Of a stretch of 64,000 nt of DNA, positions 1-8,237 are shown piece by piece; within the stretch, counting starts at the first letter, position 1, and the number at the start of each line of letters is the position of its first letter. Under the pieces are notes generated by a model, which did no database searches, was not told the origin of the DNA, and saw only the letters and a program-made list of their open reading frames with translations. The stretch covers positions 1-64,000 of the forward strand of contig JAFVBR010000037.1 in NCBI GenBank assembly GCA_017479885.1, in the 5' to 3' direction. The translations under genes and the position numbers were made by a program. This stretch comes from Paludibacteraceae bacterium. Lineage in GTDB: Bacteria > Bacteroidota > Bacteroidia > Bacteroidales > Paludibacteraceae.

Positions 1-187
1 GCGCTCCTCTTGTCTTGCGGTTTCTAATTCGGTGTCGCTACGCTCCGCTTGATTATTGTTTTCTTTTTTTCCCACCCCCTTTTATATTTTCTGCTGTCAC
101 ACGGAGCGGCCACGCGCAACACAGGGCAAAACCGCCGCCTTTGCAGATTGAACCCGATTGTACATCTTTATTAGTACAACACAACAC

Positions 188-1024
188 ATGGCTGAACTGA
201 TTTTCAGATGTTTCGCCTCCAGCAGTAGCGGCAATTGCTACTATCTCGGCACCAGGCATGACGGCATTCTTATCGATGCGGGCATTTCTGCACGTGCCAT
301 TAAAAGCAATCTCATCGAAATGGGACTCGACTTCAGGCATATTCACGCTGTAATCATCACGCACGACCATGCTGACCATATTCGAGCCGTCGGAACGCTC
401 GGAGAAAGACTGCACATACCTATCTACGGCACAGAACTCATTCATGCCGGTATTGACAAAAACTACGGAGTGCAGGAGAAACTACGCACCAGCCGCAAAT
501 ACTTCAACCTCGGAGAACCCTTCTCTCTCTGCGGTATGAACATTAACACCATTCCCATCTCGCACGACTCCACTCAGTGCGTCAGCTACATTATCGATGC
601 CGCCGGCACCAGATTCATGATTGCTACTGATGTCGGATGCGTTGACCATACACTCGAACAAACAGTCGAAACCGCTGAGCACCTCGTCGTTGAAGCCAAC
701 CACGATGAACAACTGCTGCTCAACGGACCTTACCCAAGCTATCTCAAGTCGCGAATCCTGTCCGACAACGGACACATGAGCAACAATACCTGCGGCAGAC
801 TGCTCGCTGAACATGCATCAGCCAAACTCAAAAACGTCTGGCTCTGCCACATCAGCAAAGAAAACAACGACCCGCAATTAGCCTACCAAACCGTCAAACA
901 ACATCTCGAGGACGCAGGAAAACAGGTCGGCAAAGACCTTGCGCTTACTGTCCTTGACAGGGTCAATGCATCACCCATCTACGACCTCGTCAACAACACA
1001 CAAATCACACTACGACTGCTCTGA
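188..1024 (+). CDS. Metallo-beta-lactamase-fold hydrolase (YycJ/WalJ-like)
   Basis: A 278-residue cytoplasmic protein of the metallo-beta-lactamase superfamily. The metal-binding HxHxDH motif reads HDHADH at residues 59-64, and further His residues (SHDS near 130 and the C-terminal CHIS) fit the remaining ligands. The N-terminal FASSSSGNCYYLG stretch is typical of the YycJ/WalJ branch, which is thought to act as an exonuclease in DNA repair or replication-linked cell-wall coordination; the reaction here is inferred from family only. I chose the ATG at 188 (MAELIFRC) over one 30 bases upstream, because the conserved fold begins there and no Shine-Dalgarno site helps in this phylum. A glycosyltransferase gene follows after 36 bases on the same strand, so the three genes at 188-2994 are likely one transcript. 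Confidence 0.85.
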   Translation: MAELIFRCFASSSSGNCYYLGTRHDGILIDAGISARAIKSNLIEMGLDFRHIHAVIITHDHADHIRAVGTLGERLHIPIYGTELIHAGIDKNYGVQEKLRTSRKYFNLGEPFSLCGMNINTIPISHDSTQCVSYIIDAAGTRFMIATDVGCVDHTLEQTVETAEHLVVEANHDEQLLLNGPYPSYLKSRILSDNGHMSNNTCGRLLAEHASAKLKNVWLCHISKENNDPQLAYQTVKQHLEDAGKQVGKDLALTVLDRVNASPIYDLVNNTQITLRLL

Positions 1025-1060
1025 TTCACTTTTACAAACCAAAAACACACGCACATACAA

Positions 1061-1801
1061 ATGGAAAGACTTGTTATTATCCCAACCTACAACGAGAAAG
1101 AAAACATTGAAAACATTATCAATGTCGTCTTCGACCTGCCTATCGAGTTCCACGTACTCGTTATTGACGACGGGTCGCCTGACGGAACTGCCGACATCGT
1201 CAAACGAATGATTAGCATGCACCCGCAACGACTCTTCATCATCGAACGACAAGGTAAACAGGGACTCGGCACCGCCTATATTGCCGGATTCAAGTGGGCA
1301 ATCGAGCACCAATACAACTACATCTTCGAAATGGATGCCGACTTCTCGCATAACCCCCAAGACCTGCTCAAACTTTACGGCGCATGCGCCAACGAGGGCG
1401 CTGATGTCGCTATCGGTAGCAGATACATAACAGGAGTCAACGTTGTCAACTGGCCGATGGGACGAGTGCTCATGTCATACTTCGCCAGCAAATACGTAAG
1501 AACCGTGCTCGGCATCAAAATCAAAGATACTACCGCAGGATTCGTTTGCTACCGCCGACAAGTGCTCGAGACTATCGAACTTGACAAAATACGCTTCAAA
1601 GGCTATGCTTTCCAGATTGAAATGAAGTTCACTGCTATAAAATGCGGATTCAAAGTCACCGAAGTGCCTATCATCTTCATCAACCGTGTCCTCGGTACAA
1701 GCAAAATGTCCGGAGGTATATTCTCCGAGGCTTTGCTTGGAGTTGTCAGACTCAAAATTGACTCTTGGTTCCGCAAATACCCCAAGAAACAACTGCAATG
1801 A
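1061..1801 (+). CDS. Polyprenol-phosphate mannosyltransferase-like GT2 glycosyltransferase
   Basis: A 246-residue family 2 glycosyltransferase of the dolichol/polyprenol monophosphomannose synthase type. Such enzymes move a sugar from a nucleotide donor to a lipid phosphate at the inner face of the membrane. Seen motifs are IPTYNEKENI at the N terminus, the nucleotide-binding DDGSPDGT near residue 28 and EMDADFSHNP near 90 as the DxD-type metal site. There is no C-terminal transmembrane pair, so it matches the short soluble DPM1 form common in Bacteroidales. The stop codon overlaps the next gene's start by 4 bases (ATGA), which points to translational coupling with the M23 peptidase. Confidence 0.85.
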   Translation: MERLVIIPTYNEKENIENIINVVFDLPIEFHVLVIDDGSPDGTADIVKRMISMHPQRLFIIERQGKQGLGTAYIAGFKWAIEHQYNYIFEMDADFSHNPQDLLKLYGACANEGADVAIGSRYITGVNVVNWPMGRVLMSYFASKYVRTVLGIKIKDTTAGFVCYRRQVLETIELDKIRFKGYAFQIEMKFTAIKCGFKVTEVPIIFINRVLGTSKMSGGIFSEALLGVVRLKIDSWFRKYPKKQLQ

Positions 1802-2994
1802 AACGACTCTTCCTACTTATCGTTCCCCTGCTAATCATTGCCTGCAACTCGGCAAACAAACAAAACACGCAGAACGACGAACAGGCTATCAAAGAGATTC
1901 GATATGAATATGGTATTCCTGTCGACTCTTTCCGTATTCAGACGGGGACCGTACAGCAAGGCGAGACGCTGAGCGGAATACTCAACCGGCTCGGTGCACC
2001 ACGCTCCGCCGTCAACCAACTCGCTAATGTTGACAAACAGTTGTTCGACGTCAGACAAATACGTCAGGGTAAACAATACATGGCTTTCTATGCCGCTGAC
2101 ACCCTGCTCGAGTATTTCGTTTATGAGCAGAGCCGCACTCAGTCAGTTGTGTTCCACCTCGCTGACTCACTGCATGTAGAGAAACAGCAGAAGCAGATAA
2201 TCACACAACGCAAGACCGCCTCCGCCACCATTGAATCGTCGCTATGGAATGCATTCTCCTCTCAAGGCGTCAATCCGCAACTGGCACTCGAACTCTCGGA
2301 GGTTTATCAGTGGACTGTCGATTTCTTCGGGCTCCAACGGGGAGACAGGTTCGATGTCATATACGACGAACAGTACGTTGACGACCTTAGCATTGGCATC
2401 GGCACTATCTATGCCGCTCGGTGTCAGCACGCCGGTGCCACTCTCTATGCCTACCGTTTCGACCACGACGATGACTGCCACGGCTATTTCGATCAAGACG
2501 GCAAGTCACTAAGAAAAGCATTCCTGAAAGCACCGCTCAACTACAAACGCATCTCCTCCACTTTCACCTATGCGCGCAAGCACCCTATCTACAAAACCGT
2601 CAGACCTCACACCGGAGTTGACTATGCCGCACCCATGGGGACGCCCGTTGTCGCTCTCGGAGACGGCACTGTCATCGAAAAAGGATACAAAGGCGGAGGA
2701 GGCAACACCGTCAAGATACGTCACAACTCCACTTACACCACTGCTTATCTGCATCTCTCCAAATATGGCAAGGGAGTAGAAGTGGGCAAACATGTTGACC
2801 AGGGGCAGGTGATAGGTTACGTAGGCAGCACCGGAGCCAGCACCGGTCCGCACCTCGATTTCCGCGTATGGAAAAACGGCACACCGGTCAATCCTCTCAC
2901 ACTCGAGAGTCCCTCTGTTGACCCTGTACCACAGAAACTGATTGCCGAGTTCGACAGTATCGTTGCCGCCTATAACACCGAACTGCCCAAGTAA
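1798..2994 (+). CDS. M23 family metallopeptidase, lipoprotein
   Basis: A 398-residue predicted lipoprotein. The signal peptide MKRLFLLIVPLLIIAC puts the lipidated Cys at residue 16, suggesting an envelope location. The C-terminal third is a LytM/M23 domain, a zinc endopeptidase family that cuts peptidoglycan cross-links. The first metal motif is present as HTGVD, but the usual HLH second motif reads GPHLDF, so the second histidine is replaced by Asp. The middle (residues about 40-250) resembles the regulatory region of division-associated LytM proteins. The start is the ATG at 1798, which overlaps the upstream stop and begins exactly at the signal peptide. A hairpin terminator follows at 3074. 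Confidence 0.85.
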   Translation: MKRLFLLIVPLLIIACNSANKQNTQNDEQAIKEIRYEYGIPVDSFRIQTGTVQQGETLSGILNRLGAPRSAVNQLANVDKQLFDVRQIRQGKQYMAFYAADTLLEYFVYEQSRTQSVVFHLADSLHVEKQQKQIITQRKTASATIESSLWNAFSSQGVNPQLALELSEVYQWTVDFFGLQRGDRFDVIYDEQYVDDLSIGIGTIYAARCQHAGATLYAYRFDHDDDCHGYFDQDGKSLRKAFLKAPLNYKRISSTFTYARKHPIYKTVRPHTGVDYAAPMGTPVVALGDGTVIEKGYKGGGGNTVKIRHNSTYTTAYLHLSKYGKGVEVGKHVDQGQVIGYVGSTGASTGPHLDFRVWKNGTPVNPLTLESPSVDPVPQKLIAEFDSIVAAYNTELPK

Positions 2995-3073
2995 GCCGAA
3001 GGCTGACAAACAAAATAATCCGAAGATTGACAAACCACCGGTGCAAACCAATGCAGCATGGTGATATACAACA

Positions 3074-3097
3074 AACGGGTATCAGTCGATACCCGTT
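3074..3097 (+). terminator. Hairpin terminator after the M23 peptidase gene
   Basis: A 10-bp perfect stem (AACGGGTATC pairing with GATACCCGTT) with a 4-base loop (AGTC), 80 bases after the stop codon. The following tract is only moderately T-rich. It lies between convergent genes and may serve both strands. Confidence 0.6.
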
Positions 3098-3171
3098 GTT
3101 ATTTGACCTATAGGTCTGTTTTTTTGCCCCCCCTTATTTTTTTCTGCTGCCGCACTGTTGCTGCAGAAAGA

Positions 3172-4929
3172 TTATCTCACCATTGTGCCTTGTAAAGTGT
3201 AACGATGACCGTTGCGCTCTATGTAAAGAATGCCGTTCTCCAACTGTTTCTTTGCTGCCGGTTGTGCACCAACGGGTTGGTCGATTGAGGTAACATATAC
3301 GGTGGAATAGATGTCGAACAACTCGCCGTGATAAACAAGGATATAGCCCAAAGGCACTGCTGTATCACGGGCAGAACCCATACGCAGAATAGCCTTGCCG
3401 TTATGACCCGTGATAGTAGCAGTATATGAGTTGGTTGAAGAAGATTCGTCCGTAACCTCCGACTCGGAGTGAATACCCAAAGCCTTGCGTATGGCTATCA
3501 TCGTCTTTATCTCACTGCGGAAAGTGTACCAATGAGGCCAGAATACACAAGGCACTCCGGGCAGCATGAGAATATAGGCGTTGGCTGCCAGTATCTCATT
3601 GCGTTTGGTGGTCAGATTGGTGTTATAACCCAGAAACTCACCCGACTGATTATCGGAACGGTGGAATGTGTCATGATTGTCAATAAAAGTTACTGCAAAG
3701 CGTGAGAGTCCCTCCGAGCGTAGGCCCTGGTTCTTGAGGTTGGAATATACTGAGCCGCCTTTCCAAGTGCTGATCTTCTTCTTGAGAGGAAAATCGAAGG
3801 CAAGAGTGTTGTAACTGACCGACTCGAGATGAGTCTTGACAGACGCCACATCATCCATCCAATACTCCGAAACCGAGAAGAAAGGCTTGGATGCAAGATT
3901 ATACTGAGAGAGATAGTTGCCGCCATAGCCACGGGTCATATCATAGCGGAAACCATCAAAACCGATTTCGTTCAGCATCCACTTGCAATATGCCTCGCAC
4001 ATCCGCTGCACGTATTCCTGGGTATGGTCAAGGTCGCGACAACCCGTATCATTAGTGCCGGTGTCTGCATTACCGTAGGTAAGAGAGCGACTATCGGAAG
4101 AGGAATCTGTAGATGCCTCATCGCCAGAACAAATGTATTCCGAGGTTATCTTGAATGAACCATAGTCACCAAAGTTGTTGGTGCTAAACCCTTTCGCCCA
4201 ACCGTTGGAACTCTGAAAATGGTTGATGACCATATCTGCTATCACCTTGCAGTCGTGGCTGTGCAGAGTGGCAATAAGTGTCTGAAGTTGATCTTTATTG
4301 CCCCATGCACTGCTAAGGTTGGAGTAGCACTTGGTGTAATACCCTACTCCTCCGCCATAGCCAGAAGGCGGCAACCACACGAGGTCGAAGTGTTCGCCAA
4401 TCTCGTCGGCATAGTTCTGCAACGTGGCATACTTAGTGTTGGAAAATGTAGTCTTGGTATGCGAGTCCCAATAGAAAGCCTGCAGCATCACACCTTCATA
4501 TTCAGAAGGCACACCCACCTCTGCATACTTAGACGGGTCAGGATAATTGTTGCCCACAGAGCCGCTGAGACAGATGGTTTTACCGTTGTAAGAAATGGTT
4601 ACATTCTGTGCCTGTTGGAGTGAGAAACCGATGTTGGCATCGTTACCCACTGAAACAGCATATAGATTAGAGCAATCACCGGAAAACTTGTCGTAACCAA
4701 GCCAGGTGTTTGAACCATTTGTTACCTTGAACTCATAGGAGCCTACGGGTACGGAATTGAAGGTAACAGACCAGACTCCTGTAGCATCTGTAGTCATAAC
4801 CGAACCGTTCACTACCCACGATTTGCCGTCACACCATGGGTTGCCGCTTGTACCATTGCCTGCCACATAGTAGGCTGCAAAACTGCTTACAGCAATTGTA
4901 AGCATCAGAAGAGTAAATACCTTACGCAT
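3172..4929 (-). CDS. Secreted alpha-amylase, GH13 family
   Basis: A 585-residue alpha-amylase that hydrolyses internal alpha-1,4 bonds of starch. Residues 1-18 are a signal peptide. About 20-125 form an N-terminal beta-sandwich that looks like a starch-binding module. The GH13 barrel follows with all four conserved regions: VIADMVINH (Asp232, His237), GFRYD (nucleophile Asp330), FSVSE (acid/base Glu355) and FIDNHD (Asp420). The last 25 residues (NGILYIERNGHRYTL) resemble short C-terminal tails of exported Prevotella-type proteins, so surface secretion is possible. There is no lipobox, unlike SusG of Bacteroides. It lies downstream of the sus genes but behind a terminator and its own promoter, so it can be expressed separately. 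Confidence 0.92.
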   Translation of the reverse strand: MRKVFTLLMLTIAVSSFAAYYVAGNGTSGNPWCDGKSWVVNGSVMTTDATGVWSVTFNSVPVGSYEFKVTNGSNTWLGYDKFSGDCSNLYAVSVGNDANIGFSLQQAQNVTISYNGKTICLSGSVGNNYPDPSKYAEVGVPSEYEGVMLQAFYWDSHTKTTFSNTKYATLQNYADEIGEHFDLVWLPPSGYGGGVGYYTKCYSNLSSAWGNKDQLQTLIATLHSHDCKVIADMVINHFQSSNGWAKGFSTNNFGDYGSFKITSEYICSGDEASTDSSSDSRSLTYGNADTGTNDTGCRDLDHTQEYVQRMCEAYCKWMLNEIGFDGFRYDMTRGYGGNYLSQYNLASKPFFSVSEYWMDDVASVKTHLESVSYNTLAFDFPLKKKISTWKGGSVYSNLKNQGLRSEGLSRFAVTFIDNHDTFHRSDNQSGEFLGYNTNLTTKRNEILAANAYILMLPGVPCVFWPHWYTFRSEIKTMIAIRKALGIHSESEVTDESSSTNSYTATITGHNGKAILRMGSARDTAVPLGYILVYHGELFDIYSTVYVTSIDQPVGAQPAAKKQLENGILYIERNGHRYTLQGTMVR

Positions 4930-4969
4930 AAGCTTTAATAGTTATATATTCTGTTTTTATATAGTGTTG

Positions 4970-5000
4970 CAAAGATACAATAAGTTTTGAAATCCACAAA
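4970..5000 (-). promoter_or_regulatory. Bacteroidota-type promoter of the alpha-amylase gene
   Basis: On the minus strand TTTG (5000-4997) is followed after 19 bp by TATCTTTG (4977-4970), a full match to the Bacteroidota -33/-7 consensus. The start codon lies about 40 bases downstream. Confidence 0.75.
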
Positions 5001-5041
5001 ACAAAACTCTGCGGAAAGTCGTTTTTTTGATAACATTCCGC

Positions 5042-5110
5042 TGAGTCAAAGCGAGATATTCCTTTGAGTTTAAGGAAGATACTTCACTGAGTCTGAGGAA
5101 GATATTGCCT
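5042..5110. repeat. Three tandem copies of a 23-bp unit
   Basis: Units at 5042-5064, 5065-5087 and 5088-5110 all begin TGAGT and share a GAAGATA-like core; they are degenerate but in exact 23-bp register. They sit just upstream of the amylase promoter and downstream of the SusE-like gene terminator. Confidence 0.7.
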
Positions 5111-5138
5111 CTACTCATGCCTTCAAACGAGTAAAAAA

Positions 5139-5173
5139 AGAGGGTGCATCACTATTTTTTTGATACACCCTCT
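5139..5173 (-). terminator. Rho-independent terminator of the sus operon
   Basis: A 13-bp stem (AGAGGGTGCATCA with TGATACACCCTCT, one G-U pair) with a 9-base loop, followed on the minus strand by a run of seven T. It lies 48 bases after the stop of the SusE-like gene and separates it from the amylase gene. Confidence 0.85.
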
Positions 5174-5220
5174 CGCCTGGTTATTTTACTAAACAGATTG
5201 TTGTAATAACTTGCTAACTA

Positions 5221-6459
5221 TTATTCCTTGGTAATATCCCAATTGGCATCGATTGTCCAAGTGCCTGCTTGAATAGGCTTAATATCGCCGGTTTGTCCAA
5301 GTTTGTTATCCCAGTTCATTGAACCATCTTCATTAAGAACAGTAGCAACAAAGAGCATACCGCTATCTGCCCATTTTTCAACATCTGCTTCATCAACGGT
5401 GAAAGTATAGGTATAACCTTCAAATGTAGTAGCTGCTTCAAGTGCAAGAGGTTTATCTTTATCTGATTGTCCCCAGCTCCAAATGTAGAGTTTATTCTCA
5501 CCAAGATCAAGGTCATCGGCAAGTTTCACATTGACTACAAGTTGGTCGCCTGCTTTAACTTCAACAGCATCACCGCCTGGCTCTTCTTCATCATCATCGC
5601 ATACATTATCAGGATCAAGACCATAATTCAAGAAACCGTAAACCACATCGTTCATGGTTGTAAAATCTACAGTCATGTTACCTGCTTTCTTGAAGCAACC
5701 ACCATCTTCAGCAGGAGCATTCATCTGGTCGTTATCCCAGTCTGCATTTACGCAGAACTTATAGTTCTTACCAACGATTGTGGGCAGAGTTATTTTCCAG
5801 TTGCTACCGCTACCTTCCATAGGATAAGCTGTGACATCCCATGATTTCTCGAAAGCATCACCAACGATATATACAGTACCATCGGCGGTTACAGGAACTG
5901 TAACGGTAAGGTTGAATGTAACATTATCGTAAACTGCGTCAACACAGGGGTTTGTCTTGAAACCATAAGATTTAACAAACACCACATCTGCACCTTCGCC
6001 GCATACGAGTTTGCTTTCAACGTCATATTCAACTTCCAGTGATGCATCACCTTTGAGAACTTCACAAGGATGATCTTCTATACCAATCCATTGATAATCC
6101 CAACCTGAGGGGAAAGTGCCGTCTTTTGCAAGAGCGCAAGGTTTACCTTCAAGATGATCTACACCATCAAGAGTAATAACAGCCTTATACCAGCCATCGT
6201 AATCTGCGATAGCCTCAAAATGAGCCATCTCAGAGGGTTCTATTTTCCAGTCATTGTAGTTACCGGCAAATACATACTCAACATCGCACATCTCATCGAT
6301 ATTAGCAATGTTCCAAACAACTGTTACTGCACCTTCAGTTGCAGTGACATCAGGAGTGTCGGATTTGATGTCAGGTTTTACAGTTTCACTGGGGTTACAT
6401 GATACAAATCCGAGTGCTGCTACCATCATAGTAGCGAAGAAAATTTTGTTTGCTTTCAT
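5221..6459 (-). CDS. SusE/SusF-like starch-binding surface lipoprotein
   Basis: A 412-residue lipoprotein with lipobox GFVSC (Cys21). Its place directly after susD, and its content of beta-rich, aromatic-rich modules, fit the SusE/SusF class that holds starch on the outer membrane surface. One module with FAGNYNDW (about residues 65-72) recalls glycogen/starch-binding domains. A second spans TVYIVGDAFEKSW (about 195-207) through NADWDND, and a third covers the C-terminal 110 residues with YIWSWGQ. A run of acidic residues (DDDEEE) links modules two and three. Sequence identity to SusE itself cannot be judged here, so the name is by context and architecture. It is read on the transporter-susC-susD transcript, 107 bases after susD. 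Confidence 0.8.
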   Translation of the reverse strand: MKANKIFFATMMVAALGFVSCNPSETVKPDIKSDTPDVTATEGAVTVVWNIANIDEMCDVEYVFAGNYNDWKIEPSEMAHFEAIADYDGWYKAVITLDGVDHLEGKPCALAKDGTFPSGWDYQWIGIEDHPCEVLKGDASLEVEYDVESKLVCGEGADVVFVKSYGFKTNPCVDAVYDNVTFNLTVTVPVTADGTVYIVGDAFEKSWDVTAYPMEGSGSNWKITLPTIVGKNYKFCVNADWDNDQMNAPAEDGGCFKKAGNMTVDFTTMNDVVYGFLNYGLDPDNVCDDDEEEPGGDAVEVKAGDQLVVNVKLADDLDLGENKLYIWSWGQSDKDKPLALEAATTFEGYTYTFTVDEADVEKWADSGMLFVATVLNEDGSMNWDNKLGQTGDIKPIQAGTWTIDANWDITKE

Positions 6460-6566
6460 AAAAATGAAATTTTTAATTGATTAATAATGTTGATTGAGTT
6501 GATTGTTTACTATCATATTAGGCATAATCTTTCGTCAAAAAATATGCCAATTGATTGTCATTTTAA

Positions 6567-8213
6567 TTAATATCCCTCATTTTGTGTAAGTTTGGTGTTG
6601 GCTGTGACCTCTGCCAATGGGAGCGGGTAGAGGATACGGAAATCTTCTATATTTGCTTGAGCACCGAGTATGGCTCCGCCTTTCCATTCCCATGCATAGG
6701 TTTTGCCTGTGAATTTATGGAAACGGATAAGGTCGGAACGACGGAATCCTTCAGCATAGAACTCACGTCCGCGCTCGTCAAGCACATCGTCAAGAGTATA
6801 TCCGCTATTCTCTGCGGCACCTGCACGATGACGTACTACATTTATAGCCTCATCTGTGGTCATGGTGAGTTGAGTTGCTCCACGGAGGACAGCCTCTGCA
6901 TAGTTCAGATAAGCTTCTGCCTTACGCATAAGGGCAAGGTCAGTGTCAGGGAACTTGGTGTCGTGAGCATTTCTATTCTCGTCAGCCATAAGGTTGCTAT
7001 ACTTAACCACACCCCAACCGGAAAGGAACTCATCGTCCTTATTCTGAGTCCAGAAGTTGCAGATATAGTTATCACCACCATAATTGATAAACATAGCACG
7101 ACTATCAGTAGCTGCTGTGGTAATCTCTTTTGCACCACCGAAATACTTGCCATATACTTCCTGAGCCTGCTCTTTGCTTTTAGCAGTCTTCGGGCGGTCA
7201 AGTTCGGGACAGAAAAGTTGAATCAGTTGTGCACGAGTACGAATGCATTTCCATGCCTCTGTAGTACCTGATGCCGGCATTCCGCTTGTATAGCAGGAAG
7301 CGATAAGGAAGAGAGAGCCACCCCACGACTGAATCTCAATACCATCTTGACCAACGGGCAGGATTATCTCCTTGTAAGCATCGTTGACAGCGGAGAGGTT
7401 GTCGTTATCGCCCATGAAGAGATAACGATACTCAGTAGCCAAGTCGTAAGTAGTGTTGATTACTTTATCTGCATAGAAAGCAGCTTTATCATAGTCTTCC
7501 TTGCATGCAGCTGCGTCTTTGCCGGTATAGATTTCGGCATTGAGGTAGATACGTGAGAGAAGCAGCCATGCAGCAGCCTGGTCAACGCGATAGTAACTGT
7601 CGCGTTGTCCTGCCGGAGCAAGGTCTTCCATAAAGTTTTCTATCTCGGCAATGAGGTCAGCATAAAGTTCAGCGCGAGTGTATTGTTCGGGGAGTTCGTG
7701 CAAACCAGATTCCCATACTTTCGGCACATTACCAAACATATCGAGTAGGTAGTAGTAGTTCAAAGCGCGTATAAAACGTACTTCGGCAGTCCTGCGTGCT
7801 CCTGCTTCTTCTGCAAACTTATCAATGAAAAGGTTGCAAAGAGTGATGTCGAAATAGAAACGTGAGTACACACCTTTGATAAGAGTGTTGGAAGAAGTCC
7901 AAGTTGCTTTACGAATGTCATCCACACCTACGTCAGGCCATATCCAATAGATTTGGTCTGCACAATACTCGTTGAGGGCAAACATCATACGATAGAAGGA
8001 AGAAGTACCTTCGTCCACACCGGCTACGTCACCATTACCATCAGGTCCTTGTTGACCGGTGAGTGCCATCGTTGCATAGCACTTCACAAAGAGTTCATTC
8101 ATGTCGATAGTTGACTTGGTGTTTGGGTCAATAGACTCAACATCAAGGTTCTGAACGCAAGCAGTCAGACTTACCATCGCAACTCCTAATATTATTGAAA
8201 ATATCTTTTTCAT
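6567..8213 (-). CDS. susD: SusD/RagB family outer-membrane nutrient-binding lipoprotein
   Basis: A 548-residue lipoprotein with lipobox LTAC (Cys19) and the helical, TPR-like SusD fold. Typical signatures are EVRFIRALNYYYLLDMFGN near residue 145, the C-terminal RRSDLIRF and a final LYPLPLAEV segment before the C terminus. It would cap the SusC barrel and capture starch oligosaccharides at the cell surface. It lies 24 bases downstream of susC on the same strand, the normal pairing. Specificity for starch is inferred from the neighbouring amylase and SusE-like gene. Confidence 0.92.
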   Translation of the reverse strand: MKKIFSIILGVAMVSLTACVQNLDVESIDPNTKSTIDMNELFVKCYATMALTGQQGPDGNGDVAGVDEGTSSFYRMMFALNEYCADQIYWIWPDVGVDDIRKATWTSSNTLIKGVYSRFYFDITLCNLFIDKFAEEAGARRTAEVRFIRALNYYYLLDMFGNVPKVWESGLHELPEQYTRAELYADLIAEIENFMEDLAPAGQRDSYYRVDQAAAWLLLSRIYLNAEIYTGKDAAACKEDYDKAAFYADKVINTTYDLATEYRYLFMGDNDNLSAVNDAYKEIILPVGQDGIEIQSWGGSLFLIASCYTSGMPASGTTEAWKCIRTRAQLIQLFCPELDRPKTAKSKEQAQEVYGKYFGGAKEITTAATDSRAMFINYGGDNYICNFWTQNKDDEFLSGWGVVKYSNLMADENRNAHDTKFPDTDLALMRKAEAYLNYAEAVLRGATQLTMTTDEAINVVRHRAGAAENSGYTLDDVLDERGREFYAEGFRRSDLIRFHKFTGKTYAWEWKGGAILGAQANIEDFRILYPLPLAEVTANTKLTQNEGY

Positions 8214-8237
8214 ATCTGTATTCTTTTATAGAGTTGA

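Noticed and set aside
15..200. Small frame at the left edge
   Set aside because: It overlaps the start of the hydrolase gene and a C/T-rich repeat tract; no coding signs.
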